DNA of 30,060 bases from positions 1 to 30,060 of the forward strand of contig JANXRI010000218.1 in assembly GCA_025353085.1 (NCBI GenBank). Reading direction: 5' to 3'. This document shows positions 17,635 through 23,464 of this stretch, in pieces. How positions within the stretch are numbered: the first letter of the stretch is position 1; the number at the start of each line of letters is the position of its first letter. Origin of the DNA: Betaproteobacteria bacterium (GTDB taxonomy: Bacteria > Pseudomonadota > Gammaproteobacteria > Burkholderiales > SG8-41). The position numbers were made by a program, and so were the translations under genes. Below the pieces are notes generated by a model. The model did no database searches, was not told the origin of the DNA, and was given only the letters and a program-made list of their open reading frames with translations.

Positions 17635-18426
17635 TTATGTCGCGCAACGAAAGCCGATGTTATGGTGTCCTGCTGCAGGATTGCGTGACAGGTTGCGCCC
17701 GCGTTGCGTCGTCGTGATTTCCGCAGCCGGTGAATCGTGTCCGCCGCCGCGTGTGCCGCGCACCGATCCGGCTGGCAAATCTTCGCGGCCGTCGGCTGCG
17801 CGGTAAGGGTAGGGCAGATATGCGCTCGATACCCATTCCCACGTGTTGCCCGCCATGCCGAGCACACCATACGGACTTGCGCCCGCCGAAAATGCGTCGG
17901 CCGGCGCAGTTTCGTTGAACCGCGCGCCGAACTGCGCGCGAGTACGGTCAGGTGCTGCATTGCCCCACGGATATTTTCTGGCGTCGGTACCGCGCGCTGC
18001 TTTTTCCCATTCCGCTTCGGCCGGCAGCCGTTTGCCGCGCCACGCACAATAATCCCGCGCGCCCACCCACGTGGGTTCGACGACCGGGTGGTTCACATAT
18101 TCCTGATCGGCGCGCCATTGCGCGCCGTGACGGTGTATGCGCGCATCGCTGTCATCGAAATCGTACAGCCGTTCGCCAGATCGATTGTGGGTGCCGATTG
18201 CGTTCAGAAATTCGGCGAACTGCGCGTTCGTCACCGGCAGGCGGTCGATTGCAAACGCCGGCACATCGACTTGATGCAGAGGTCGCTCATCAGCAGGGCC
18301 ATCATCACTGCCCATGGTGAACAAGCCGGGCGGGACTGACACCATGTCCGGCGACGCGGTGTTGTTGGCCGCGCAAGCCGGCATCGACATTATCGTTATG
18401 GCGATCGCCATCCAAGCAAATTTCAA
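17635..18426 (-). CDS. SUMF1/FGE-fold secreted protein without the catalytic cysteines
   Basis: A 263-residue protein with a signal peptide (to about residue 20, MPACAANN; the Cys may be a weak lipobox) and a formylglycine-generating-enzyme fold: MVSVPPGLFTMGSDDG, the RLPVTNAQFAEF stretch, RLPAEAEWEKAARG, PWGNAAPDRTRAQF, GVLGMAGNTWEW, RGTRGGG and the terminal IGFRCAT. True FGE has two cysteines after the RGGS motif; here that segment (HDSPAAEITTTQRGRN) has none. It is therefore probably not a sulfatase-activating enzyme but a binding or structural member of the fold. The start is TTG 18426, overlapping the DUF1330 stop (TTGA), with GAAGG at good spacing. An internal ATG at 18411 is an alternative. 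Confidence 0.85.
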   Translation of the reverse strand: MKFAWMAIAITIMSMPACAANNTASPDMVSVPPGLFTMGSDDGPADERPLHQVDVPAFAIDRLPVTNAQFAEFLNAIGTHNRSGERLYDFDDSDARIHRHGAQWRADQEYVNHPVVEPTWVGARDYCAWRGKRLPAEAEWEKAARGTDARKYPWGNAAPDRTRAQFGARFNETAPADAFSAGASPYGVLGMAGNTWEWVSSAYLPYPYRAADGREDLPAGSVRGTRGGGHDSPAAEITTTQRGRNLSRNPAAGHHNIGFRCAT

Positions 18427-18713
18427 GCAGCGCCTTCGACCAAAATCATTGCCGTTTTAGCAGTGCGCTGACGCAACGCCTTCGCGTCCCGGTATTCGGT
18501 GGATTCCCACCAGCGTTTGGCTTGAGCGCTGCTCGGAAATTCAAGCACCACCATGCGGCTCGGCTGCCATGCGCCTTCGAGCGTTTCACAAGCGCCGCCG
18601 CGCACGACGAACTTGCCACCATAAGCGCTCAATGACGACGGCACCATTTTTTTGTATTCATCATATCCAGCCTGATCGGTAACTTCGACTTGCACAATTA
18701 CGTAGGCTGACAT
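18423..18713 (-). CDS. DUF1330 domain protein
   Basis: A 96-residue ferredoxin-like alpha/beta protein (dimeric alpha-beta barrel type). The N-terminal strand AYVIVQVEVTD is followed by YDEYKKMVPSSLSAYGGKFVVRGG (split here after SSL), and the fold ends in VVLEFPSSAQAKRWWESTEY and AKTAMILVEG, all typical of DUF1330. The function of the family is not established. ATG 18713 is chosen because AAAGGAG lies 6-7 nt upstream; the longer frame from 18779 lacks support. It is first in a two-gene unit with the SUMF1-fold protein. Confidence 0.9.
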   Translation of the reverse strand: MSAYVIVQVEVTDQAGYDEYKKMVPSSLSAYGGKFVVRGGACETLEGAWQPSRMVVLEFPSSAQAKRWWESTEYRDAKALRQRTAKTAMILVEGAA

Positions 18714-18800
18714 AGTCACTCCTTTGGAAAGCGCTTCGGCTTGGCGTTTTACTATAGGGGGCGCAGCCACTCGCGGCAATGGGTGAACTCAATCGTTAAT

Positions 18801-18829
18801 TTGAACCAGTGCGCCGCATCAGGTAGAAT
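18801..18829 (+). promoter_or_regulatory. sigma-70 promoter for tRNA-Val and possibly the thrS operon
   Basis: TTGAAC (18801-18806) and TAGAAT (18824-18829) are 17 nt apart, an excellent match to a housekeeping promoter. The expected transcription start is about 18836, five bases before the tRNA. Confidence 0.75.
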
Positions 18830-18840
18830 GCCCCGCTTTC

Positions 18841-18916
18841 AGGCGCGTAGCTCAGCTGGTAGAGCACCACCTTGACATGGTGGGGGTCGTTGGTTCGAGT
18901 CCAATCGCGCCTACCA
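18841..18916 (+). tRNA. tRNA-Val(GAC)
   Basis: A 76-nt cloverleaf. The acceptor arm AGGCGCG (18841-18847) pairs with CGCGCCT (18906-18912), followed by A and an encoded CCA. The anticodon stem CCACC/GGTGG closes the 7-nt loop TTGACAT, giving anticodon GAC. The T-arm carries GGTTCGAGTCC. It lies just after a strong promoter and 228 nt before thrS. Confidence 0.97.
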
Positions 18917-18922
18917 ACTACG

Positions 18923-18995
18923 CTTAAAGCGGACAGGGACATGCCGCTTTAAGTCTGCGCATACGAGCAGACAAGCTTGCTGCTCAATGCGCAGA
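18923..18995 (+). other. two adjacent large hairpins in the tRNA-Val to thrS leader
   Basis: CTTAAAGCGG (18923-18932) is perfectly complementary to CCGCTTTAAG (18944-18953), with an 11-nt loop. Directly adjoining, TCTGCGCAT (18954-18962) pairs with ATGCGCAGA (18987-18995), and inside it GAGCAG (18965-18970) pairs with CTGCTC (18980-18985) around a CAAGCTTG core. Neither is followed by a U-tract. They may help process the tRNA 3' end, form a small RNA, or be part of thrS control. Confidence 0.65.
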
Positions 18996-19024
18996 TGGCG
19001 ATGGCGACACGGAAAGAGAGCGTT

Positions 19025-19063
19025 ATGACACCGCGAACTAGCAGGTTATTGCGACGACACTAG
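19025..19063 (+). CDS. possible thrS leader peptide
   Basis: A 12-codon frame, MTPRTSRLLRRH, ends at TAG 19061-19063, 23 nt before the terminator stem. A purine-rich GGAAAGAGAG precedes it. It has two threonines but four arginines, so it is only a weak candidate for a threonine-sensing leader. It may be chance. Confidence 0.2.
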   Translation: MTPRTSRLLRRH

Positions 19064-19086
19064 TCGTGCTGTTTTTTCGTGTTGCG

Positions 19087-19117
19087 AAAAAAGTGCGGCT
19101 GGCCCGCACTTTTTTTT
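19087..19117 (+). terminator. intrinsic terminator/attenuator upstream of thrS
   Basis: AAAAAAGTGCGG (19087-19098) pairs perfectly with CCGCACTTTTTT (19104-19115) around a 5-nt loop, and the T-run continues to 19117. This is a textbook rho-independent terminator, 27 nt before the thrS ATG. An alternative stem, TTTTTTCG (19072-19079) with CGAAAAAA (19085-19092), uses the same A-run, so the two can compete. It either ends the tRNA-Val transcript or attenuates read-through into thrS. Confidence 0.85.
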
Positions 19118-19144
19118 CGTCCTTAGCGATGAGCCCATTGAAAA

Positions 19145-19789
19145 ATGCCTAACGTAAAACTCCCCGACGGTTCGGTCCGTCAGTTCGATAAACCGGTTTC
19201 GGTCGCCGAAGTCGCCGCGTCGATCGGGCCCGGCTTGGCGAAGGCTGCGCTCGGCGGCAAGGTCGACGGCGCGCTGGTCGATACGTCGTTCATGATCGAC
19301 CAGGACAGCGAGCTTGCGATCATCACCGACAAAAATCCAGAGGGCATCGATTTGGTACGCCATTCGACGGCGCACTTGCTCGCATATGCGGTGAAAGAAT
19401 TGTTTCCCGATGCGCAGGTGACGATCGGTCCTGTAATCGAGAACGGTTTCTACTACGATTTCTCGTATAAGCGGCCGTTTACGCCCGACGACCTGGCGGC
19501 GATCGAAAAACGCATGGCTGAACTCGCGAAGCGCGATTTGCGCGTCACGCGGGAAGTATGGCCGCGCGACCAAGCGGTCGAGTTTTTCAAGTCCATCGGC
19601 GAGCATTACAAAGCCGAGATTATCGCGTCGATTCCGCAGGGCGAAGACGTGTCGCTGTATCGCCAGGGCGATTTTCTTGACTTGTGCCGCGGGCCGCACG
19701 TGCCGTCGACCGGAAAATTGAAAATCTTCAAGCTGATGAAGCTGGCCGGCGCGTACTGGCGGGGCGATTCCAGGAACGAGATGCTGTAG
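19145..19789 (+). CDS. thrS: threonyl-tRNA synthetase, N-terminal part (TGS + editing domain) ending at an in-frame amber
   Basis: Residues 1-214 of ThrRS. The TGS domain (MPNVKLPDGSVRQF, 1-60) is followed by the editing domain with His73 and His77 (HSTAH) and Cys181/His185 (CRGPH), which match the residues that clear Ser-tRNA-Thr in E. coli. The frame stops at TAG 19787-19789 right after WRGDSRNEML, where relatives continue with Gln-Arg-Ile-Tyr-Gly-Thr. A CAG to TAG change explains this. The same frame then stays open to 21061, giving 638 codons in total, the normal ThrRS length. ThrRS is essential, so this is a sequencing error, a suppressed codon, a split gene, or a dead copy. It lies 27 nt after an intrinsic terminator. 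Confidence 0.9.
   Translation: MPNVKLPDGSVRQFDKPVSVAEVAASIGPGLAKAALGGKVDGALVDTSFMIDQDSELAIITDKNPEGIDLVRHSTAHLLAYAVKELFPDAQVTIGPVIENGFYYDFSYKRPFTPDDLAAIEKRMAELAKRDLRVTREVWPRDQAVEFFKSIGEHYKAEIIASIPQGEDVSLYRQGDFLDLCRGPHVPSTGKLKIFKLMKLAGAYWRGDSRNEML
19787..19789 (+). other. in-frame amber codon at thrS codon 215
   Basis: TAG is in the same frame as both halves of thrS (19145 and 19838 differ by a multiple of 3), with ATGCTG before and CGGATT after. No frameshift or deletion is present. TAG is used as a normal terminal stop by other genes here (for example 689, 6749, 16789, 21743), so general amber reassignment is unlikely. Confidence 0.95.
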
Positions 19790-19837
19790 CGGATTTACGG
19801 CACGGCGTGGACCAGGAAGGAAGACCAGGACGCGTAT

Positions 19838-21061
19838 TTGCACATGCTCGAGGAAGCCGAAAAGCGCGACCATCGGCGGCTGGCGAAGCAACTCGATCTT
19901 TTTCACATGCAGGATGAAGCGCCGGGGCTCGTGTTTTGGCATCCGCATGGTTGGACGGTCTGGCAGCAGGTCGAGCAGTATTTGCGCCGCGTCTATCAGG
20001 ACAACGGTTATCAGGAAGTGAAGTGTCCACAAATACTCGACCGCTCGCTGTGGGAAAAGTCGGGGCACTGGGAGAACTACCAGGAAAACATGTTCACCAC
20101 GTCGAGCGAGAACCGCGATTACGCGATCAAGCCGATGAATTGCCCTGGCCATGTGCAAATTTTTAATAACGGCCTGCGCAGCTACCGTGATTTGCCGCTG
20201 CGTTACGGCGAATTCGGCGCGTGCCATCGCAACGAGCCGTCGGGTGCGCTGCACGGCATCATGCGCGTGCGCGGTTTTACGCAGGACGACGGACATATTT
20301 TTTGCACCGAGGCGCAAATCGAGCCCGAGGTCGCCAACTTCATCGATCTCTTGATCGACGTTTACCGGGACTTCGGCTTCAGCGACATTATTTACAAGTT
20401 GTCGACCCGGCCGCCGAAACGCGTGGGATCGGACGAAACCTGGGATGTTGCAGAAAAAGCGCTCGCGGACGCACTGAACAAGAAAGGCGTGCCGTGGGAA
20501 ACCTTGCCGGGGGAGGGCGCGTTTTACGGTCCAAAGATTGAGTTTTCGCTCAAAGATTCGATCGGCCGCGTGTGGCAGTGCGGCACCATCCAGGTTGATT
20601 TCTCGATGCCCGGTCGTTTAGGCGCCGAATACGTCGCGGAGGACAACGCGCGTCATGTCCCCGTCATGTTGCATCGGGCGATCGTCGGGTCGATGGAGCG
20701 TTTCCTAGGGATTCTGCTCGAGAACTACGCCGGCGCGTTGCCATTGTGGCTTGCACCGGTGCAAGTCGTGGTGATGAATATCACCGGCAACCAGTCAACT
20801 TACGCCGGACAGGTCGTGGCCGAATTGCGGCGGGCCGGTTTGCGCGTGGAGGCTGACTTGAGAAATGAGAAAATAACCTATAAAATTCGGGAACATAGTC
20901 TGCAAAAGCTGCCTTATCAGGTCATCTTGGGTGACAAGGAGATGGCGGCGCAGACAGTTGCCGTGCGAACCCGCAAAGGCGAAGACCTTGGCCAAATGCC
21001 AATTAAGGCCTTCGTTCAGCGCCTGCTCGATGAGGCGCTACTGCTCGGTCGCGCGGCATAA
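19838..21061 (+). CDS. thrS: threonyl-tRNA synthetase, C-terminal part (class II catalytic core + anticodon-binding domain)
   Basis: The rest of ThrRS in the same frame, with no further stop until TAA 21061. It has motif 2 (FRNEP-like, here CHRNEPSGALHGIMRVRGFTQDD, split before MRV), the zinc cysteine in MNCPGH, ARHVPVMLHRAIVGSMERF as motif 3, and the anticodon-binding domain (LAPVQVVVMNI to the end). It could be made by read-through of the amber, or by internal initiation: AGGA at 19827-19830 is 7 nt before TTG 19838, and an ATG lies at 19844. It charges tRNA-Thr. The editing domain is on the other side of the stop, so a free C-terminal part would be active but unedited. Confidence 0.9.
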   Translation: MHMLEEAEKRDHRRLAKQLDLFHMQDEAPGLVFWHPHGWTVWQQVEQYLRRVYQDNGYQEVKCPQILDRSLWEKSGHWENYQENMFTTSSENRDYAIKPMNCPGHVQIFNNGLRSYRDLPLRYGEFGACHRNEPSGALHGIMRVRGFTQDDGHIFCTEAQIEPEVANFIDLLIDVYRDFGFSDIIYKLSTRPPKRVGSDETWDVAEKALADALNKKGVPWETLPGEGAFYGPKIEFSLKDSIGRVWQCGTIQVDFSMPGRLGAEYVAEDNARHVPVMLHRAIVGSMERFLGILLENYAGALPLWLAPVQVVVMNITGNQSTYAGQVVAELRRAGLRVEADLRNEKITYKIREHSLQKLPYQVILGDKEMAAQTVAVRTRKGEDLGQMPIKAFVQRLLDEALLLGRAA

Positions 21062-21086
21062 CTTTTTGATATAGCGGGGTTTTCAA

Positions 21087-21743
21087 ATAGCTCAGGAAAA
21101 AGAGCCGCGCATTAACGGCGAAATAAATGCTCCCGAAGTCCGGTTGATCGGACCGAACGGGGAACAGGTTGGCATCGTTACGATTGCGGCCGCCAATGCG
21201 CAGGCGGAAGCGGCAGAGCTGGATCTGGTTGAAATCGCACCGACGGCGGTACCGCCGGTTTGCCGCGTGATGGACTACGGCAAATTCAAGTACCGCGAAA
21301 GCAAGCGGCGGCACGAGGCGAAGCTCAAGCAGAAACAAATCATCGTTAAGGAGGTTAAGTTTCGTCCGAGCACGGATGAAGGCGATTACAAGATCAAGCT
21401 GCGCAACCTGACCCGCTTCCTCGACGAGGGTGACAAGTGCAAAGTGACGCTGCGTTTTCGCGGCCGGGAAATGGCGCACCAGGAGTTCGGCATCCGGCTG
21501 ATCGAGCGCGTAAAAAACGATCTGACCGAGCAAAGCGTGGTCGAGCAGTATCCGAAAATGGAAGGCCGTCAGATGGTGATGGTGTTGTCGCCTAAGAAGG
21601 TTCCGATAAAACCAGGGACAGCTGCCCCGGCGCCGAAGAAAGAAGCATCGAAAGAAGCGGCAAAGGAAGTAGCGAAGGAAGCAGTCAAATCAGCGCCCGC
21701 GCCAGTCGCGGCGCCGGAAGCAGTCGAAGTCGAAAAGAAGTAG
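21087..21743 (+). CDS. infC: translation initiation factor IF-3, apparent ATA start
   Basis: A 218-residue IF3 if started at ATA 21087. It binds the 30S subunit and rejects non-standard start codons. Conserved segments: RINGEINAPEVRLIG, LVEIAP, PVCRVMDYGKF, KEVKFRPSTDEGDYKIK, RFRGREMAHQEFG and EGRQMVMVL. A stop (TAG) at 21072 leaves no ATG/GTG/TTG before codon 20. ATA 21087 gives the N-terminus (I/M)AQEKEPRINGEI expected for betaproteobacterial IF3, with GGGG 7 nt upstream. ATT 21111 is the other option. Rare infC starts support IF3 autoregulation. A TTG at 21144 would remove conserved residues. A Lys/Ala/Pro-rich tail of about 45 residues follows the usual end, including four KEAx repeats. 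The gene is 25 nt after thrS. Confidence 0.93.
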   Translation: MAQEKEPRINGEINAPEVRLIGPNGEQVGIVTIAAANAQAEAAELDLVEIAPTAVPPVCRVMDYGKFKYRESKRRHEAKLKQKQIIVKEVKFRPSTDEGDYKIKLRNLTRFLDEGDKCKVTLRFRGREMAHQEFGIRLIERVKNDLTEQSVVEQYPKMEGRQMVMVLSPKKVPIKPGTAAPAPKKEASKEAAKEVAKEAVKSAPAPVAAPEAVEVEKK

Positions 21744-21826
21744 CAGCACCCAGAAGTAGTTGTCCGGGTTCCAGAAGTCTTTCCATTAGAAAGCACCCGG
21801 CGCTATGTCAGAAAAAAGGAGCAGTC

Positions 21827-22024
21827 ATGCCCAAAATGAAGACTAAAAGCGGCGCCAAGAAGCGTTTCAAAGTGGCGGCCAGCGGGCGCATCAAACGCGG
21901 CAGCGCGTTTTTGCGCCATATCCTTACCAAGAAAACCACCAAGCGCAAGCGTCAATTGCGCGGCGGTACCGGCGTGCACGAGAGCGATCAGCATTCCGTG
22001 CATAAAATGCTTCCCTACGCGTAA
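21827..22024 (+). CDS. rpmI: 50S ribosomal protein L35
   Basis: A 65-residue basic protein, MPKMKTKSGAKKRFK... ending KMLPYA, full length for L35. AAAGGAG precedes the ATG at good spacing. The 83-nt gap after infC is where L20 autoregulates the operon in E. coli; here it has a repeated CCAGAAGT (21750-21757 and 21771-21778), but I see no clear pseudoknot. Confidence 0.97.
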   Translation: MPKMKTKSGAKKRFKVAASGRIKRGSAFLRHILTKKTTKRKRQLRGGTGVHESDQHSVHKMLPYA

Positions 22025-22035
22025 GGAGACGAACC

Positions 22036-22395
22036 ATGCCCAGAGTCAAACGTGGCGTCACAGCACGCGCCGCCCATAAAAAAGTCATCGCGCGCGCCAA
22101 GGGTTTCCGCGGCCGCCGCAACAACGTATTTCGGATAGCCAATGAAGCGGTCATGCGCGCGGGACAATACGCGTATCGCGATCGCCGCAACAAGAAGCGC
22201 GATTTTCGCAGCTTGTGGATCACCCGCATTAACGCGGCGGTGCGCGAGCATGGCCTGTCCTATAGCGTGTTCATGAACGGGCTTAAAAAAGCCGCGATCA
22301 CTGTCGATCGCAAAGTGCTGGCGGACATCGCGGTGCTGGATAAGCCCGCGTTTGTGAAGTTCGTCGAGAAAGCGAAAGCAAGTCTCGGCGTCTAA
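22036..22395 (+). CDS. rplT: 50S ribosomal protein L20
   Basis: A 119-residue 23S rRNA-binding assembly protein: MPRVKRGVTARAAHKKVI, AKGFRGRRNNVFRIA, YAYRDRRNKKRDFR and LWITRINAAVREHG are all conserved. The ATG has AAGGAG 7-8 nt upstream and lies 11 nt after rpmI. In E. coli L20 also represses its own operon. Confidence 0.98.
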   Translation: MPRVKRGVTARAAHKKVIARAKGFRGRRNNVFRIANEAVMRAGQYAYRDRRNKKRDFRSLWITRINAAVREHGLSYSVFMNGLKKAAITVDRKVLADIAVLDKPAFVKFVEKAKASLGV

Positions 22396-22410
22396 ACAAA
22401 TTAGATGAGT

Positions 22411-22446
22411 AAAGGGAGGCTGAGCAATACAGCTTCCCTTTTTTTT
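22411..22446 (+). terminator. intrinsic terminator/attenuator between rplT and pheS
   Basis: AAAGGGAGGCTG (22411-22422) pairs with CAGCTTCCCTTT (22430-22441) with one G-T wobble and a 7-nt loop, and a T-run extends to 22446. The pheS GTG begins only 10 nt later, so transcripts into pheST must read through it or start elsewhere. In E. coli pheST is attenuated, but by a Phe-rich leader peptide that I do not see here. Confidence 0.85.
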
Positions 22447-22456
22447 CGGACCAAGC

Positions 22457-23443
22457 GTGGAAAAACTCGACACCATAGTTCAAGAAGCGCTGCAGGCGTT
22501 TGCCGGCGTCACGGATGCCGCGCAGCTCGAGCATGCAAAGGCGCGTTATCTCGGTAAAGCCGGCGCGTTGACTGAATTGCAGAAGAATCTGGGCAAGATT
22601 TCGCCCGCTGAACGCCCCGCCATGGGCGCAAGATTCAACAGTGCCAAAGACCAGATTGAAACGGCGCTTACCGCGCAACGCGAGAAAATTCAATCGGCAA
22701 AACTTAATGCTCAACTTGCGCTTGAGGCACTGGACGTTACGCTGCCGGGCCGCGGCGTGCATGCCGGCGGACTGCATCCGGTGACCCGCACGCTCGCCCG
22801 GATAACGGCGCTGTTTCATTCGATCGGCTTTGAGGTGGTGGACGGCCCCGAAATCGAGACGGACTTCTACAACTTCACCGCGTTGAACCAGCCTGAAAAC
22901 CATCCGGCGCGATCGATGCACGATACGTTTTACCTCGATGATGGCAAGCATCTGTTGCGCACGCACACGTCGCCGATCCAGATCCGCTACATGGAAACGC
23001 ATGAGCCACCGATAAAAATCATTGCGCCGGGACGGGTGTATCGCGTCGATTCCGACGCGACCCATTCGCCGATGTTTCATCAGATCGAAGGGCTGTGGGT
23101 CGATGAACGCGTGAGCTTTGCCGACTTGAAAGGCGTGGTGGTGGATTTCCTGCGGCGATTCTTCGAGCGCGACGATCTCAGAGTGCGGTTCCGGCCGTCG
23201 TTTTTTCCGTTCACCGAACCATCGGCTGAAATCGATATGAGTTTTGGCGACGGCTGGCTCGAAATCGGCGGCTGCGGCATGGTTCACCCGAACGTTTTAC
23301 GCAACGTAAAAATCGACAGCGAAAAATATCAGGGTTTCGCGTTCGGTCTCGGACCAGACCGTTTATCGATGCTGCGCTATGGCGTGAATGATCTTCGCTT
23401 GTTCTACGAAAACGATCTGCGCTTTCTCAAACAATTTAATTGA
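22457..23443 (+). CDS. pheS: phenylalanyl-tRNA synthetase alpha subunit
   Basis: A 328-residue catalytic subunit of the alpha2-beta2 PheRS. The N-terminal coiled coil (about 1-90) includes ARYLGKAGALTELQKNLG; the class II core includes HPARSMHDTFYL (motif 1 area), LLRTHTSPIQIRYM, RVYRVDSDATHSPMFHQIEG (motif 2) and FGLGPDRLSMLRYGVNDLR (motif 3). The only supported start is GTG 22457, with no proper ribosome site because a terminator hairpin occupies the upstream sequence. pheT follows after 21 nt. Confidence 0.97.
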   Translation: MEKLDTIVQEALQAFAGVTDAAQLEHAKARYLGKAGALTELQKNLGKISPAERPAMGARFNSAKDQIETALTAQREKIQSAKLNAQLALEALDVTLPGRGVHAGGLHPVTRTLARITALFHSIGFEVVDGPEIETDFYNFTALNQPENHPARSMHDTFYLDDGKHLLRTHTSPIQIRYMETHEPPIKIIAPGRVYRVDSDATHSPMFHQIEGLWVDERVSFADLKGVVVDFLRRFFERDDLRVRFRPSFFPFTEPSAEIDMSFGDGWLEIGGCGMVHPNVLRNVKIDSEKYQGFAFGLGPDRLSMLRYGVNDLRLFYENDLRFLKQFN

Positions 23444-23464
23444 AGCGCCTGCCTTAGCGATACC

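Noticed and set aside
19787..19789. Genome-wide reassignment of TAG to an amino acid
   Set aside because: Several well-supported genes in the window end normally at TAG (for example relA at 16789 and infC at 21743) with lengths matching their families.
22406..22456. A pheM-like leader peptide starting at ATG 22405-22407 before pheS
   Set aside because: The frame has only two Phe codons at the U-tract and runs on into pheS; it does not resemble the Phe-rich E. coli leader.
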